Position numbers and translations under genes: made by a program. Below, in pieces: positions 45,464 through 53,792 of a stretch of DNA of 64,000 nt. The notes under the pieces are model-generated. The model saw only the letters and a list, made by a program, of their open reading frames with translations. It ran no database searches and was not told the DNA's origin. Position 1 is the stretch's first letter; every line of letters starts with the position of its first letter. Source of the stretch: Parabacteroides hominis (GTDB lineage Bacteria > Bacteroidota > Bacteroidia > Bacteroidales > Tannerellaceae); contig NZ_JACOOJ010000007.1 of assembly GCF_014287585.1 (NCBI RefSeq), forward strand, positions 62,001 through 126,000, given 5' to 3'.

Positions 45464-46708
45464 ATGATGAAGAAGATTGTTTTACTCTTTTCGCTGGCGG
45501 GGACGTTGCTTCTGACGGCATGCGGACCGCGGGAGATTCCTGCGAAAGGAGATTTTACCGTACGTGTGTTTGACGATACGCCCGTACGGTTTGCACCGGA
45601 TATCTATCCGGGCGCTTATAATGCGCCGGGGCCGGACAGCATCTACCATCTGGTGAACGGGCGTATCATCCTGAAGAAAATAACGTTGCCCGAATACGAA
45701 CGCAATGTGTCTGTCAAATTGAAGGTGACGATTGCCTCCAACGGCGACCGCTGGGATAAATCCGGTTCCTGTTTCGTCCTGCCGAAGGCTTCGGGCATCA
45801 ACCTGCTGAACATCGCTAAGGGAGAAAAGCAGTTCCCGGAAGTGGATAGTACGAAGCTGGAACACATGGTCGGGATCGTTGCCGGCGAAGATTATAAACC
45901 GACGGTCGAGCTGATGCGCTTCATGACCCCCTTCGGGGTAGGGCATTTCAGCGCCCCCGACGACAGCCTGACGCATAACCGCAAGCCGGTCTATATCGAC
46001 CATTGGGAAGATAGCGTCAGTTGGGAACAGGATATAACCGACCTGTATCCGCTTTTGGAGGGGGGAGCCTATGTCGGCATCTTTATCGACACCTGGACGA
46101 CGGAGGGCTATATCGCCAGTATGACCATCGATGTGGATGAATCCGGCCTGGCTTATGATCCGCTGGCCCGCCGCCATGTGGAGCCGTTGATGAATACGGT
46201 CTATTACGAAGGGCAGACCTATCCCGATATCTTTGCCCGCCGGGACGTGTCGACGGATTTCGAGATTCCCGCCGGTGCGCGTAATGTCCGGCTGAAATAT
46301 ATCGTGACCGGTCATGGCGGCCATTCCGGTGGTGATGAATTTGTCGAGAAACGCAATATCGTTTCGGTCGATGGGAAAGAAGTGCTGAACTTCATCCCCT
46401 GGCGTTCGGATTGCGCCTCTTTCCGCCGTTTCAACCCGGCAACGGGCGTGTGGCTGAAAGAACGCCTGGCCTCTTATATCGGCAAGGACGGTTATTCGGA
46501 AAAGAAGGTGGAAGAACCGTTAGGATCGTCCGACCTGTCACGTTCCAACTGGTGTCCGGGTTCGGATGTGATGCCTGAAGAGGTTCTCCTGACGGATATC
46601 GCGCCGGGCAAGCATACCTTCACGGTCAGCATTCCCGAAGCAGCCGGGATAGACGGGAACAAGCTGAACCATTGGCTCGTGTCCGCTTATCTGGTGTGGG
46701 AGGAATGA
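45464..46708 (+). CDS. PNGase-F-like lipoprotein (peptide-N-glycosidase family)
   Basis: 414 residues with a lipobox LLLTAC (Cys20). The C-terminal half has the PNGase F pattern: [36 protein letters not shown], then [16 protein letters not shown]. The family removes N-glycans from glycoproteins by cleaving the Asn side-chain amide. The N-terminal eight-strand domain is present but I could not verify every catalytic acidic residue. As a gut-type anaerobe gene, it likely attacks host or dietary glycoproteins at the cell surface. It lies 13 bases after the hydrogenase gene. Confidence 0.85.
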   Translation: MMKKIVLLFSLAGTLLLTACGPREIPAKGDFTVRVFDDTPVRFAPDIYPGAYNAPGPDSIYHLVNGRIILKKITLPEYERNVSVKLKVTIASNGDRWDKSGSCFVLPKASGINLLNIAKGEKQFPEVDSTKLEHMVGIVAGEDYKPTVELMRFMTPFGVGHFSAPDDSLTHNRKPVYIDHWEDSVSWEQDITDLYPLLEGGAYVGIFIDTWTTEGYIASMTIDVDESGLAYDPLARRHVEPLMNTVYYEGQTYPDIFARRDVSTDFEIPAGARNVRLKYIVTGHGGHSGGDEFVEKRNIVSVDGKEVLNFIPWRSDCASFRRFNPATGVWLKERLASYIGKDGYSEKKVEEPLGSSDLSRSNWCPGSDVMPEEVLLTDIAPGKHTFTVSIPEAAGIDGNKLNHWLVSAYLVWEE

Positions 46709-46729
46709 AGCATAAATGTGCCGATATGT

Positions 46730-46789
46730 ATAATATGCCAATATACCGGTGAAGAGGAATGCTCTTGAGGTATCCCATTGGCATATTAT
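46730..46789. repeat. 60-base compound hairpin between the PNGase-like gene and marC
   Basis: ATAATATGCCAAT (46730-46742) and ATTGGCATATTAT (46777-46789) are exact complements. Inside them ATACC pairs with GGTAT and AAGAG with CTCTT, so the whole segment stacks into one interrupted stem. Confidence 0.75.
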
Positions 46790-46832
46790 CCCGTTGGCAG
46801 TTTATTAATTATTAATTAAATAGAGTATTACC

Positions 46833-47477
46833 ATGGATTCATTGTTGCCTTTCTTTCTATTATGTTTTACCTCGTTTTTTACGCTGACAAATCCGTTAGG
46901 TACGATGCCTGTCTTTCTGACTATGACGAATGGCATGAGCGAGGAGCAGCGTCGTGCCATTGTCCGCCGCGCCACGATCGTGTCGTTCCTGACGCTGATG
47001 GTTTTCACTTTCTCCGGGCAATTCCTGTTCAAGTTCTTCGGTATTTCGACAAACGGGTTCCGTATTGCTGGCGGTATCATCATCTTCACGATCGGCTTCG
47101 ACATGTTGCAGGCGCGCTATGCGAAAGCCAAGCTGAAAGAAGAGGAGGTGAAGACGTATGTGAACGATATTTCCATTACGCCCCTTGCCATCCCGATGCT
47201 TTGTGGTCCCGGTGCGATCGCCAATGCCCTGATGCTGATGGACGATGCCGTGACATTGGCAAAGAAGTGTATCTTGATCGGGACGATCGGACTGATCTAT
47301 TTTATCACCTACCTGATCCTCCGCGCCTCCACCCGTCTGAACCGCTACATGGGCGAGACGGGCAATAACGTCATGATGCGCCTGATGGGATTGATCCTGA
47401 TGGTGATCGCCGTAGAGTGTTTCGTGAGCGGTTTCAAGCCGATCATGATCGACATTTTGCAGCACTCGAACCTGTAA
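46833..47477 (+). CDS. MarC family integral membrane protein
   Basis: 214 residues with six hydrophobic segments and the MarC (UPF0056) pattern: FTLTNPLGTMPVFLTMT, RIAGGIIIFTIGFDMLQ, ISITPLAIPMLCGPGAI, and GNNVMMRLMGLILMVIAVEC. The family's transport substrate is not established. Codon use is like its neighbours. A hairpin (GGGAAGGC/GCTTTCCC) follows at 47489-47508. Confidence 0.9.
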   Translation: MDSLLPFFLLCFTSFFTLTNPLGTMPVFLTMTNGMSEEQRRAIVRRATIVSFLTLMVFTFSGQFLFKFFGISTNGFRIAGGIIIFTIGFDMLQARYAKAKLKEEEVKTYVNDISITPLAIPMLCGPGAIANALMLMDDAVTLAKKCILIGTIGLIYFITYLILRASTRLNRYMGETGNNVMMRLMGLILMVIAVECFVSGFKPIMIDILQHSNL

Positions 47478-47634
47478 AAAAGACGAGGGAAGGCATTGCT
47501 TTCCCTTGCAATTGCCGGTACAGTCCGGTAAAGAATGCTGTTTTTTGTATCTGCCTGTTTAACATGCTGTTATGTTTAAAAGGAAGAGAAAGCGGACAAA
47601 TGTGGACAGAATGGACACCCGATATATTAATTTT

Positions 47635-47923
47635 CCGAGGGGGGATTGATCCCTCTGCAAAATGGCAGAATAAAATCCTTTTCCCTTTTCCTTTTTTTCC
47701 CGTTGCCGGGGGATTAATCCCCCGGCAAAATAGAAAAATAAATCCTTTTCCTTTTCCTTTTTTCCCTTGCCAGGGGATTAATTCCCCGGCAAAATAGAAA
47801 AATAAATCCTTTTCCCTTTTCCTTTTTTCCCTTGCCAGGGGATTAATTCCCCGGCAAAATAGAAAAATAAATTCTTTTCCCTTTTCTTTTTTCTCCCTTG
47901 CCGGGGGATTAATCCCCCGGCAA
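47635..47923. repeat. Five tandem ~65-base repeats, each carrying a 26-base palindrome
   Basis: Palindromes at 47703-47728, 47767-47792, 47832-47857 and 47898-47923 have the form TTGCC(G/A)GGGGATTAAT(T/C)CCCCGGCAA; the first and last are perfect, the middle two identical with one A-C mismatch. A degenerate copy starts near 47635. Spacings are 64-68 bases. The linkers are AATAGAAAAATAAATCC plus a pyrimidine tract of C and T. Confidence 0.88.
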
Positions 47924-47960
47924 AAGAGATGATGACACCCTATAGGATATATTTTTTACT

Positions 47961-47988
47961 CAATAGGGCAGAGGACTCTGCCCTATTG
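47961..47988. repeat. Perfect 13-base-stem hairpin
   Basis: CAATAGGGCAGAG (47961-47973), GA, then CTCTGCCCTATTG (47976-47988). It lies in the right part of the inverted-end element. Confidence 0.8.
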
Positions 47989-48226
47989 GGAAGCGGATGG
48001 GTTTATGTATGGTAAATATACACTTATTTATGAAAGCCGGTCTTGGGGGAGCCTGGAAATTGTGGACATCCGACTTGCATCAGACATGCATCCCAAAAGC
48101 GGTTTTTGGAAGGGGTTTTAGGGACTTTTTGTTGATTATTAGCGTTTTAGTAAAATGTCGGGATTTTTATATATCGGGTGTCCATTCTGTCCTTACTTGT
48201 CCGTTTGCCTGCAAAATTCTCTCTGT

Positions 48227-49291
48227 TTATAGCTCCGTAAATCTCTTTTTCCCCTGTAAATAGAACGCTAAGATCAGGCTTCCTTTTCGCAGCTCCGGAA
48301 TGTCGGAAAGTTTTGTTTTGGCGAGATTCTCACGGCGGACCGGTTCGTAAGACGGTTTTAGCTCGTGGAACGCCTTCCGGGCCTCATACACCGCGCGGGC
48401 GTTCGGGTAATGGCCGGTCAGCAGAAATTTGGCTGCGGCAATATAGTCCAGCCAGAAACGTGCACGCATCACCTGTTTCAAATCCTTTTCCGGCAAATTC
48501 TTATATAGCATCAGCAGGTTGTTACGGAAGTTGAGGAACGTCTTGCGCGGACTCTCGACATTCAGCGTCGCGCCTCCCACGTGGTACACGACCGACGACG
48601 GCGTACAGACCAGCCGGTAGCCGCGCGAACGTAGCCGCCAGCACATATCGATTTCTTCCTGGTGGGCAAAGAAACCGGCATCGAGGCCGCCGGCCTCCTT
48701 GTAGACCGCCGTACGGACGAACAGGCAGGCTCCCGTGGCCCAAAGCAGGTCGGCCGGCGTGTCATATTGCCCGGCGTCTTTCTCGACGACGTGCAGGACG
48801 CGTCCGCGGCAATACGGATAGCCGTACCGGTCCATATATCCCCCTGCCGCTCCGGCATACTCGAAATATTCCTTGTTCCGTTGGGCGCGTATCTTGGGCT
48901 GGACCCCGGCTATGGTTTTGTCGGCGTCCATCGCGGCGACAGGCGCATCCAGCCATCCCGGAGTGACTTCGACATCGCTGTTGAGCAAGACCGTGTATTC
49001 GTGTCCGATGTGTTTCAACGCCTGGTTATATCCCTCGGCAAAGCCGTAATTCTTATCCAACCGGATGATGCCGACCGTCGGAAACTTTCTCTTCAGCATC
49101 TCGATGGAATCGTCCGTAGAGCCGTTGTCGGCAACGATTACATCCGCCCATTCGCCGGGCGTGTAAGCGACAACGGAGGGCAGGAACTCCTCCATCAACG
49201 CCCGGCCGTTCCAGTTCAGGATAACGACGGCAAGACGTTTGTTCGGTTGAAAGTTGAAAGTTGAAAGTTGAAAGTTTTCGTTTGTTTTCAT
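48227..49291 (-). CDS. Family 2 glycosyltransferase with repeat-encoded N-terminus
   Basis: 354 residues from ATG at 49291 (minus); a longer start at 49330 overlaps the upstream gene. The GT2 fold is clear: VVILNWNGRAL, VIVADNGSTDDSIEML, NYGFAEGYNQ and the metal-binding LLNSDVEV. The C-terminal helix includes ARFWLDYIAAAKF. The enzyme probably adds a sugar to lipopolysaccharide or another envelope glycan. Residues 7-16 (QLSTFNFQP region) are encoded by four CTTTCAA heptamers, and no in-frame Met exists between there and the fold, so a gain or loss of one repeat would abolish the product. Confidence 0.9.
   Translation of the reverse strand: MKTNENFQLSTFNFQPNKRLAVVILNWNGRALMEEFLPSVVAYTPGEWADVIVADNGSTDDSIEMLKRKFPTVGIIRLDKNYGFAEGYNQALKHIGHEYTVLLNSDVEVTPGWLDAPVAAMDADKTIAGVQPKIRAQRNKEYFEYAGAAGGYMDRYGYPYCRGRVLHVVEKDAGQYDTPADLLWATGACLFVRTAVYKEAGGLDAGFFAHQEEIDMCWRLRSRGYRLVCTPSSVVYHVGGATLNVESPRKTFLNFRNNLLMLYKNLPEKDLKQVMRARFWLDYIAAAKFLLTGHYPNARAVYEARKAFHELKPSYEPVRRENLAKTKLSDIPELRKGSLILAFYLQGKKRFTEL
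49247..49274. repeat. Heptanucleotide repeat (TTGAAAG)4 inside the glycosyltransferase start
   Basis: Four perfect copies on the plus strand begin at 49247, 49254, 49261 and 49268. They are in the coding part of the GT2 gene (minus strand reads CTTTCAA). Seven is not a multiple of three. Confidence 0.92.
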
Positions 49292-49319
49292 ATTGTGTGT
49301 GCTCTTTTTTTGGTGTAAT

Positions 49320-50228
49320 TTAACTTTCAACTTTCAACTCTCCACTATCAACTCTCTTATATTTCCATCTCTTATGCGTCCAAAGCCACCCCGACGGATT
49401 GCGTAAGATACATTTTTCCATCAGGCGGGCATATTGTTCGGTGATCCAGTTTTCGGGAGTCTCTTTGGGAGTCTCGGTTATCAGTTTCATATCTACGGTA
49501 TAGTAGCCGCGTTTCACCTGCTTCGTATCGAGGAATATGACAGGCAAATCCAGTTTGCGGGCAAGGCGTTCGGGGCCGGTCAGGATGGAGGAATCCTGGT
49601 TCAGGAAGTTCGTCCAGTAGTGCAGGTTGTTCCGGCTCGGCGTCTGGTCGGCGATAAAGATCACGACACAACGGGTTTTGTCTTTTTTCAGGGTGATGAC
49701 ATCGCGCACGGTGTCCTGTTTCTTGATCCCGAAGGAGCCGAATTTCGTACGCAGGTTGATGAACAGGCGGTCGAAAGCCTGGTTACTGAGCGGCCGGTAA
49801 ATCTGGTAGATACGGGAGTCCTTGAAACGGGAGGTCGAGCCGGAAAACCATTCCCAGTTGCCGTAATGTCCCATCAGGAGGATGAAACAGGTGTGCCCTT
49901 TCTCCATCAGCTTGTCTACCAGTTCGGGATTTTTCAGGAAAGCCCGGCGTTGCAACTCTTCGAGGGAGATGTGGGCGAGCTTGATCGTCTCGACCACGTA
50001 GTCGGCGAAATGGTGGTAGAACTCGCGTTCCAGCCGGCGTAGTTCGGTGTCCGATTTATCGGGGAAAGAGGCTTTCATATTTTGCCTGACGACCTTCACC
50101 CTATATCTGACAACCTTATAGACCAGCACATAAAGGATATCCGATAACATATACAGCGCCCACATCGGCAATAGGGCATGAACCTTTACCCAGCTATAGA
50201 TAAGCGCATATTGTATTTTATTCCACAT
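49320..50228 (-). CDS. LpxL/HtrB-like lysophospholipid acyltransferase
   Basis: 302 residues: an N-terminal membrane segment (about 13-38), then the lipid A acyltransferase pattern: RQNMKASFPDKSDTELRR, the HX4E motif GHYGNWEW (His, Glu), RPLSNQAFDRL, and IADQTPSRNN with GPERLARK. It adds a secondary acyl chain to lipid A. The final ten codons (VDSGELKVES) are built from the same heptamer family as the next gene's start, so the natural C-terminus may have been replaced. It is followed within 28 bases by the glycosyltransferase start. Confidence 0.9.
   Translation of the reverse strand: MWNKIQYALIYSWVKVHALLPMWALYMLSDILYVLVYKVVRYRVKVVRQNMKASFPDKSDTELRRLEREFYHHFADYVVETIKLAHISLEELQRRAFLKNPELVDKLMEKGHTCFILLMGHYGNWEWFSGSTSRFKDSRIYQIYRPLSNQAFDRLFINLRTKFGSFGIKKQDTVRDVITLKKDKTRCVVIFIADQTPSRNNLHYWTNFLNQDSSILTGPERLARKLDLPVIFLDTKQVKRGYYTVDMKLITETPKETPENWITEQYARLMEKCILRNPSGWLWTHKRWKYKRVDSGELKVES
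49321..49338. repeat. Heptamer repeat in the tail of the LpxL-like gene, complementary to the GT2 repeat
   Basis: AACTTTCAACTTTCAACT on the plus strand is the inverse of the TTGAAAG array at 49247-49274; together they form an inverted pair across the junction of the two genes. Confidence 0.82.
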
Positions 50229-50254
50229 AATGGTTTTATTAGTTTTTATTTGTG

Positions 50255-50750
50255 TAAATGCTGATTTATCTGTTACTTTTCTCTTGAAAGAAAAGTAACC
50301 AAAAGTTCAAGGCCGAACCTGCTTCGCTACTCCGTTCCCTCCGTTCGCTGTCGCATCTGAAACTCGCTTCGCTTGGGACAGCAGACGCTCCGGACGCTCT
50401 CTGCGCTTAACGCTCACCAGCTTAGGCCGGAAATAGAGCCTGACGGCTCTTCGGGGATTGCCGATGCTGCCTGCTCCTTTGCGATCCCGCATCAAGTGCG
50501 GGAACAGGCTTGTGCCGTAGGCTTTCTTTTGCCGTCTGCTTCAGCAGACGGATAGATGATTGTTCCGGCTTTGCCGGTTCCTCTGTGGGTTTTAACCCCT
50601 TTAAATATAATATATGAAAAGGGACTAAAGTCCACAGAGGAAGAGGCAAAGCCTCCAGATCTTTTGCCGTCTGCTTTAGCAGACGGCAAAAGAGAACCTG
50701 CGGCACAAGGCGCAGCCCTGTCTGTTTGTTCACCAGTAAATCAGCATTTA
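50255..50750. mobile_element. 496-base hairpin-rich element with perfect 14-base inverted ends
   Basis: TAAATGCTGATTTA (50255-50268) and TAAATCAGCATTTA (50737-50750) are exact complements. Inside are at least eight short hairpins, for example TTACTTTTC/GAAAAGTAA near 50273-50298, CCCGCA-TCAA-GTGCGGG, CCGGC-TTT-GCCGG, CCTCTGTGG/CCACAGAGG (about 50580-50640), and two copies of CTTTTGCCGTCTGCTT with AGCAGACGG (50526-50551; 50661-50692, the latter a 14-base stem). Base composition is more GC-rich than usual for the gaps here. There is no credible ORF. It fills the gap between mtaB and the LpxL-like gene. Confidence 0.65.
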
Positions 50751-50753
50751 TCT

Positions 50754-52076
50754 TTATTCTATAATCTTTACTACTAACGCCGTTTTGTCCTCGTTCCAAC
50801 CTTCCAGTATGACCTGCCGGGTTTCGTTGACCAACGAGTGGTCGTACGGGATCTCTACCTTGATATAATTCTCCGTGAAACCGTGCATCATGCCCCCTTT
50901 GCGTGTTTGTTCAAACAAGACATTCGCCTTTTGGCCGATATGGGCCTCATAGAAAGCATGGAGCTTGCGGTCGGATATGTCCAGTAATTGCTGGCTACGG
51001 GCATGCTTGGTTTTCGGATCGACTACATGGTCGATTTTGAGAGCCTGCGTGCCCGGCCGTTCCGAATAGCTGAAAACATGCAGTTGGCTGATGTCCAAGC
51101 TTTCGATAAAGGCGCGGGCGTCCTCGAAATAGGCATCCGTTTCGCCCCGCGTCCCTACAATCACATCGACGCCGATAAAGGCGTGCGGCATGATCTCTTT
51201 GATCTTTTCGATCTTATGCCGGAACAGGGCCGTGTCGTAACGGCGGCGCATCAGTTTCAGCACGTCGTCGCTTCCGCTCTGCAACGGGATATGGAAATGG
51301 GGAGCGAAACGTTTGCTACGCGCCACGAAATCGATCGCCTCGTCCGTGATCAGGTTCGGTTCGATCGAGGAGATGCGGTAGCGCGCGATCCCTTCCACCT
51401 CGTCGAGCGCACGGATCAGGTCGATAAACGTCTCGCCGGTGCTCTTCCCGAAGTCGCCGATGTTGACACCTGTCAGCACGATCTCTTTTCCCCCACCCGC
51501 GGCAACCTCTTCGGCCTGCTTCACCATGCTGGCGATCGTCCCGTTGCGGCTACGTCCGCGGGCGAACGGGATGGTGCAATAGGAACAGAAATAATCGCAT
51601 CCGTCCTGCACTTTCAGGAAATGGCGCGTACGGTCGTCTGCCGAGCAGGAAGGGGAGAAGGTACGGATATCTTTTGTTTGGGAAGCGATTACGGCGCCTC
51701 CCTCTTCTTTCTTCTTCAAGTCGTCTAAATACATGAGTATGTCCAGCTTCTGCTCGGCGCCTAAAACGAGGTCGACTCCTTCGATATGGGAAACCTCTTC
51801 CGGCTTCAACTGGGCGTAGCAACCGGTCACGACGATGAACGACCCCGGATGCTGTTTGCCGATCCGGCGGATTGCCTGGCGGCATTTCTTGTCGGCAAGC
51901 TCTGTCACAGAGCAGGTGTTGACAACGCAAATATCAGCCTTTTCACCCGGACGCGCTTTCCGTACGCCTTGTTCGGCAAGGACTTTCCCTATGGTCGAAG
52001 TTTCGGCGAAGTTCAGCTTGCATCCTAAGGTATAGTATGCGGCTATCTTATTCTCAAAAACAGTCTTATCAATCAT
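50754..52076 (-). CDS. mtaB: tRNA (t6A37) methylthiotransferase MtaB
   Basis: 440 residues. The N-terminal UPF0004 domain has the three cluster cysteines (TLGCKLNFAET, NTCSVTELADKKC, VTGCYAQLKPEE); the radical SAM site is DGCDYFCSYCTIPFARG (CX3CX2C), followed by SIEPNLI, FHIPLQSGSDDVLKLMRRRY and GVDVIVGTRGE. A C-terminal TRAM-like region closes the protein. It converts t6A37 to ms2t6A37 in tRNA. LGCKLN rather than LGCQMN supports MtaB over MiaB. Confidence 0.93.
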   Translation of the reverse strand: MIDKTVFENKIAAYYTLGCKLNFAETSTIGKVLAEQGVRKARPGEKADICVVNTCSVTELADKKCRQAIRRIGKQHPGSFIVVTGCYAQLKPEEVSHIEGVDLVLGAEQKLDILMYLDDLKKKEEGGAVIASQTKDIRTFSPSCSADDRTRHFLKVQDGCDYFCSYCTIPFARGRSRNGTIASMVKQAEEVAAGGGKEIVLTGVNIGDFGKSTGETFIDLIRALDEVEGIARYRISSIEPNLITDEAIDFVARSKRFAPHFHIPLQSGSDDVLKLMRRRYDTALFRHKIEKIKEIMPHAFIGVDVIVGTRGETDAYFEDARAFIESLDISQLHVFSYSERPGTQALKIDHVVDPKTKHARSQQLLDISDRKLHAFYEAHIGQKANVLFEQTRKGGMMHGFTENYIKVEIPYDHSLVNETRQVILEGWNEDKTALVVKIIE

Positions 52077-52129
52077 TGTCTTTTAATTATCGCGCAAATT
52101 TAGCGAAAATGTTTGGACATAGTATATTC

Positions 52130-53332
52130 TTATCGTTTATTGTGGAACCGGTAGCCTATCCCTAACATCAAGTTGTTGGGATCTTTGAATTTGCTCAACT
52201 GGTATCCCACGTGCAGGAACAGGTTGCGGGTGACGGATGTCTTCAGCGCCAGGATTTGGTACATCCCTTGTGTATCGGTGCATTTGTGGTAAACGTTGTA
52301 GCCTATGCCTACGTTGATCGTGAAGATCGGCATGACCAGTTCGCCCCGTGCGGATAACCCGATAGCCAGTTGTTCCTTGAATGGCGGACGGTAAAACCGG
52401 TGTTCGGCTTGGTAGGTATAATCGGCCTCGTGTTCCTTGAGGTTCGCACTTTCGTCAAATTGCACGTCGAGCGACGCCCCGGCACGGAAATATTTGTGGA
52501 AGTTATACATGGGATTGAAATTAAATCCTGCTACGCCGAACGAACCGGGGGCCAAGTAGGCTTCATCGGGCTTGATAACCCCTTTCCGTTTCGAGGCGCC
52601 GTATAAGACGATATCATAGCTGATGTGCGGTTGGATGTGCTGGGTGGTCGGCCTGCCGGACATCACCGCCCCGGCATTTTCTCCGAAGGTGTGCACCAAT
52701 CCTATCCTGCCCCCGGCGGTATTGACGCCTGCATTGGGATACTGGGTGTTCCCGTTGGAGAAATGGCTCAGGTCGATGCCCGCCGTCAGCCGCCATCCTG
52801 TTGCCAGTTGCCAGTTCAGCAGGAATCCCAAATTGATATAAGCATTGATCTTCGAACCCACGACATAATTGTAGGCATTGGTTTCCGGATGGTACTTTTC
52901 CCATCCGAAGGAAGCGCCGAAGTTCCATTCGTAATCCAGCGACAGGCGGGGGGAAAGCCGGGCTATGCGCGAACCTTGGAATGCATATACCGAAACCGGA
53001 GTCCCGATCTCGGCCTTGTCAAAGAAAGAATGGTATGAAACGCCGATCCCTTGGTACGTGTGTGGGTATAATTTCCCATTACGCGATTCCGGATGAAACC
53101 GGAAAGAGTATTTCAGGTGTGCCGACACAGATTTGCGCAAAGGCTGCCATGCCGCGTTCTCGCCCGCAAAGAACTCATTGGTGGGGATGAGATAGACGGG
53201 GCGGAAGTCGATGCCGATCTCGTGAGTGAGCGGATGACGGGACAGGGAGTCGGTCGTTCCTGTCCCCTGTGCACATATACGGGTGCATCCCGGTAAACAC
53301 ATTCCTATTATTATAAAAACTTTCAAATTCAT
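52130..53332 (-). CDS. PagL-like acyloxyacyl hydrolase / lipid A deacylase, outer membrane barrel
   Basis: 400 residues with a signal peptide (about 1-22) and a beta-barrel pattern throughout. The segment DLSHFSNGNTQYPNAGVNT holds the catalytic His-Ser pair and Asn of the PagL family, followed by a strand GGRIGLVHTF. It is about twice the size of proteobacterial PagL, usual for Bacteroidetes members. It would remove the 3-O-acyl chain of lipid A and fits the neighbouring LpxL-like gene. Its start overlaps the stop of the small lipoprotein gene by four bases. Confidence 0.85.
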   Translation of the reverse strand: MNLKVFIIIGMCLPGCTRICAQGTGTTDSLSRHPLTHEIGIDFRPVYLIPTNEFFAGENAAWQPLRKSVSAHLKYSFRFHPESRNGKLYPHTYQGIGVSYHSFFDKAEIGTPVSVYAFQGSRIARLSPRLSLDYEWNFGASFGWEKYHPETNAYNYVVGSKINAYINLGFLLNWQLATGWRLTAGIDLSHFSNGNTQYPNAGVNTAGGRIGLVHTFGENAGAVMSGRPTTQHIQPHISYDIVLYGASKRKGVIKPDEAYLAPGSFGVAGFNFNPMYNFHKYFRAGASLDVQFDESANLKEHEADYTYQAEHRFYRPPFKEQLAIGLSARGELVMPIFTINVGIGYNVYHKCTDTQGMYQILALKTSVTRNLFLHVGYQLSKFKDPNNLMLGIGYRFHNKR

Positions 53333-53619
53333 GTTGTTGCTTGCTTAATGTTCTGCCAGATGATGACCGGATTCTCGTCCTTCTCTTGTACTTCATAGCC
53401 TATCAGGTAACGACCGTCTTCGGAGGTAAAACGGGGGACGAACGTGTTGCCTTCTTTAAAATCGAAATCATGTCCGGGATAAGGCAACTCGACGCTTTCC
53501 ATTTTCTCCTTGAACAGGCTGTTACGCGGGTCTTGCAACCGGTAGCGTCCGCCTTCTTGTTTATGAGAATACTGGCAACCGGCCAATACTCCGCATAGTA
53601 GCAGTATCCATCTGTTCAT
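53329..53619 (-). CDS. Small lipoprotein of unknown function
   Basis: 96 residues with lipobox VLAGC (Cys15). The rest is charged with no recognised domain: ELPYPGHDFDFKEGNTF and a beta-rich end. It overlaps the PagL-like gene by four bases, so the two are co-translated and could cooperate at the outer membrane. Function unknown. Confidence 0.75.
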   Translation of the reverse strand: MNRWILLLCGVLAGCQYSHKQEGGRYRLQDPRNSLFKEKMESVELPYPGHDFDFKEGNTFVPRFTSEDGRYLIGYEVQEKDENPVIIWQNIKQATT

Positions 53620-53792
53620 ATATCATATTATTAGGCAGCCGAAAGATAGGGAAAATTTTGCTTATTCAAGGTTTTCTTGATACATTGCCACTCTGTTTCC
53701 TAAAAATCAGCTTGATGCGAACCCTCCTATGGGAATAAACTTGAGTGGATGCTTACAGGGGCTTAGTGTAGTAACGTTTAAAACAAAATATT

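Larger units (their letters stand above)
47593..48203. mobile_element. 611-base element with 35-base imperfect inverted ends, no transposase
   Basis: The left end (47593-47627) starts CGGACAAATGTGGACAGAAT; the reverse complement of the right end (48169-48203) starts CGGACAAGTAAGGACAGAAT. The last 23 bases of the arms (GGACAGAATGGACACC, then CGATATAT) are identical. Inside are the five-copy palindrome array (47635-47923), a perfect 13+13 hairpin (47961-47988) and a partial copy of the end sequence (GACACCCTATAGGATATAT, about 47934-47952). No credible ORF is present. It fills most of the 749-base gap between marC and the glycosyltransferase gene. No target duplication is visible. Confidence 0.65.

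Noticed and set aside
47635..47923. CRISPR array with palindromic repeats
   Set aside because: The segments between palindromes are themselves near-identical, so they are not spacers.
47997..48263. 88-residue ORF in the inverted-end element
   Set aside because: No family resemblance, crosses the element's end, and overlaps the convergent glycosyltransferase gene's end.
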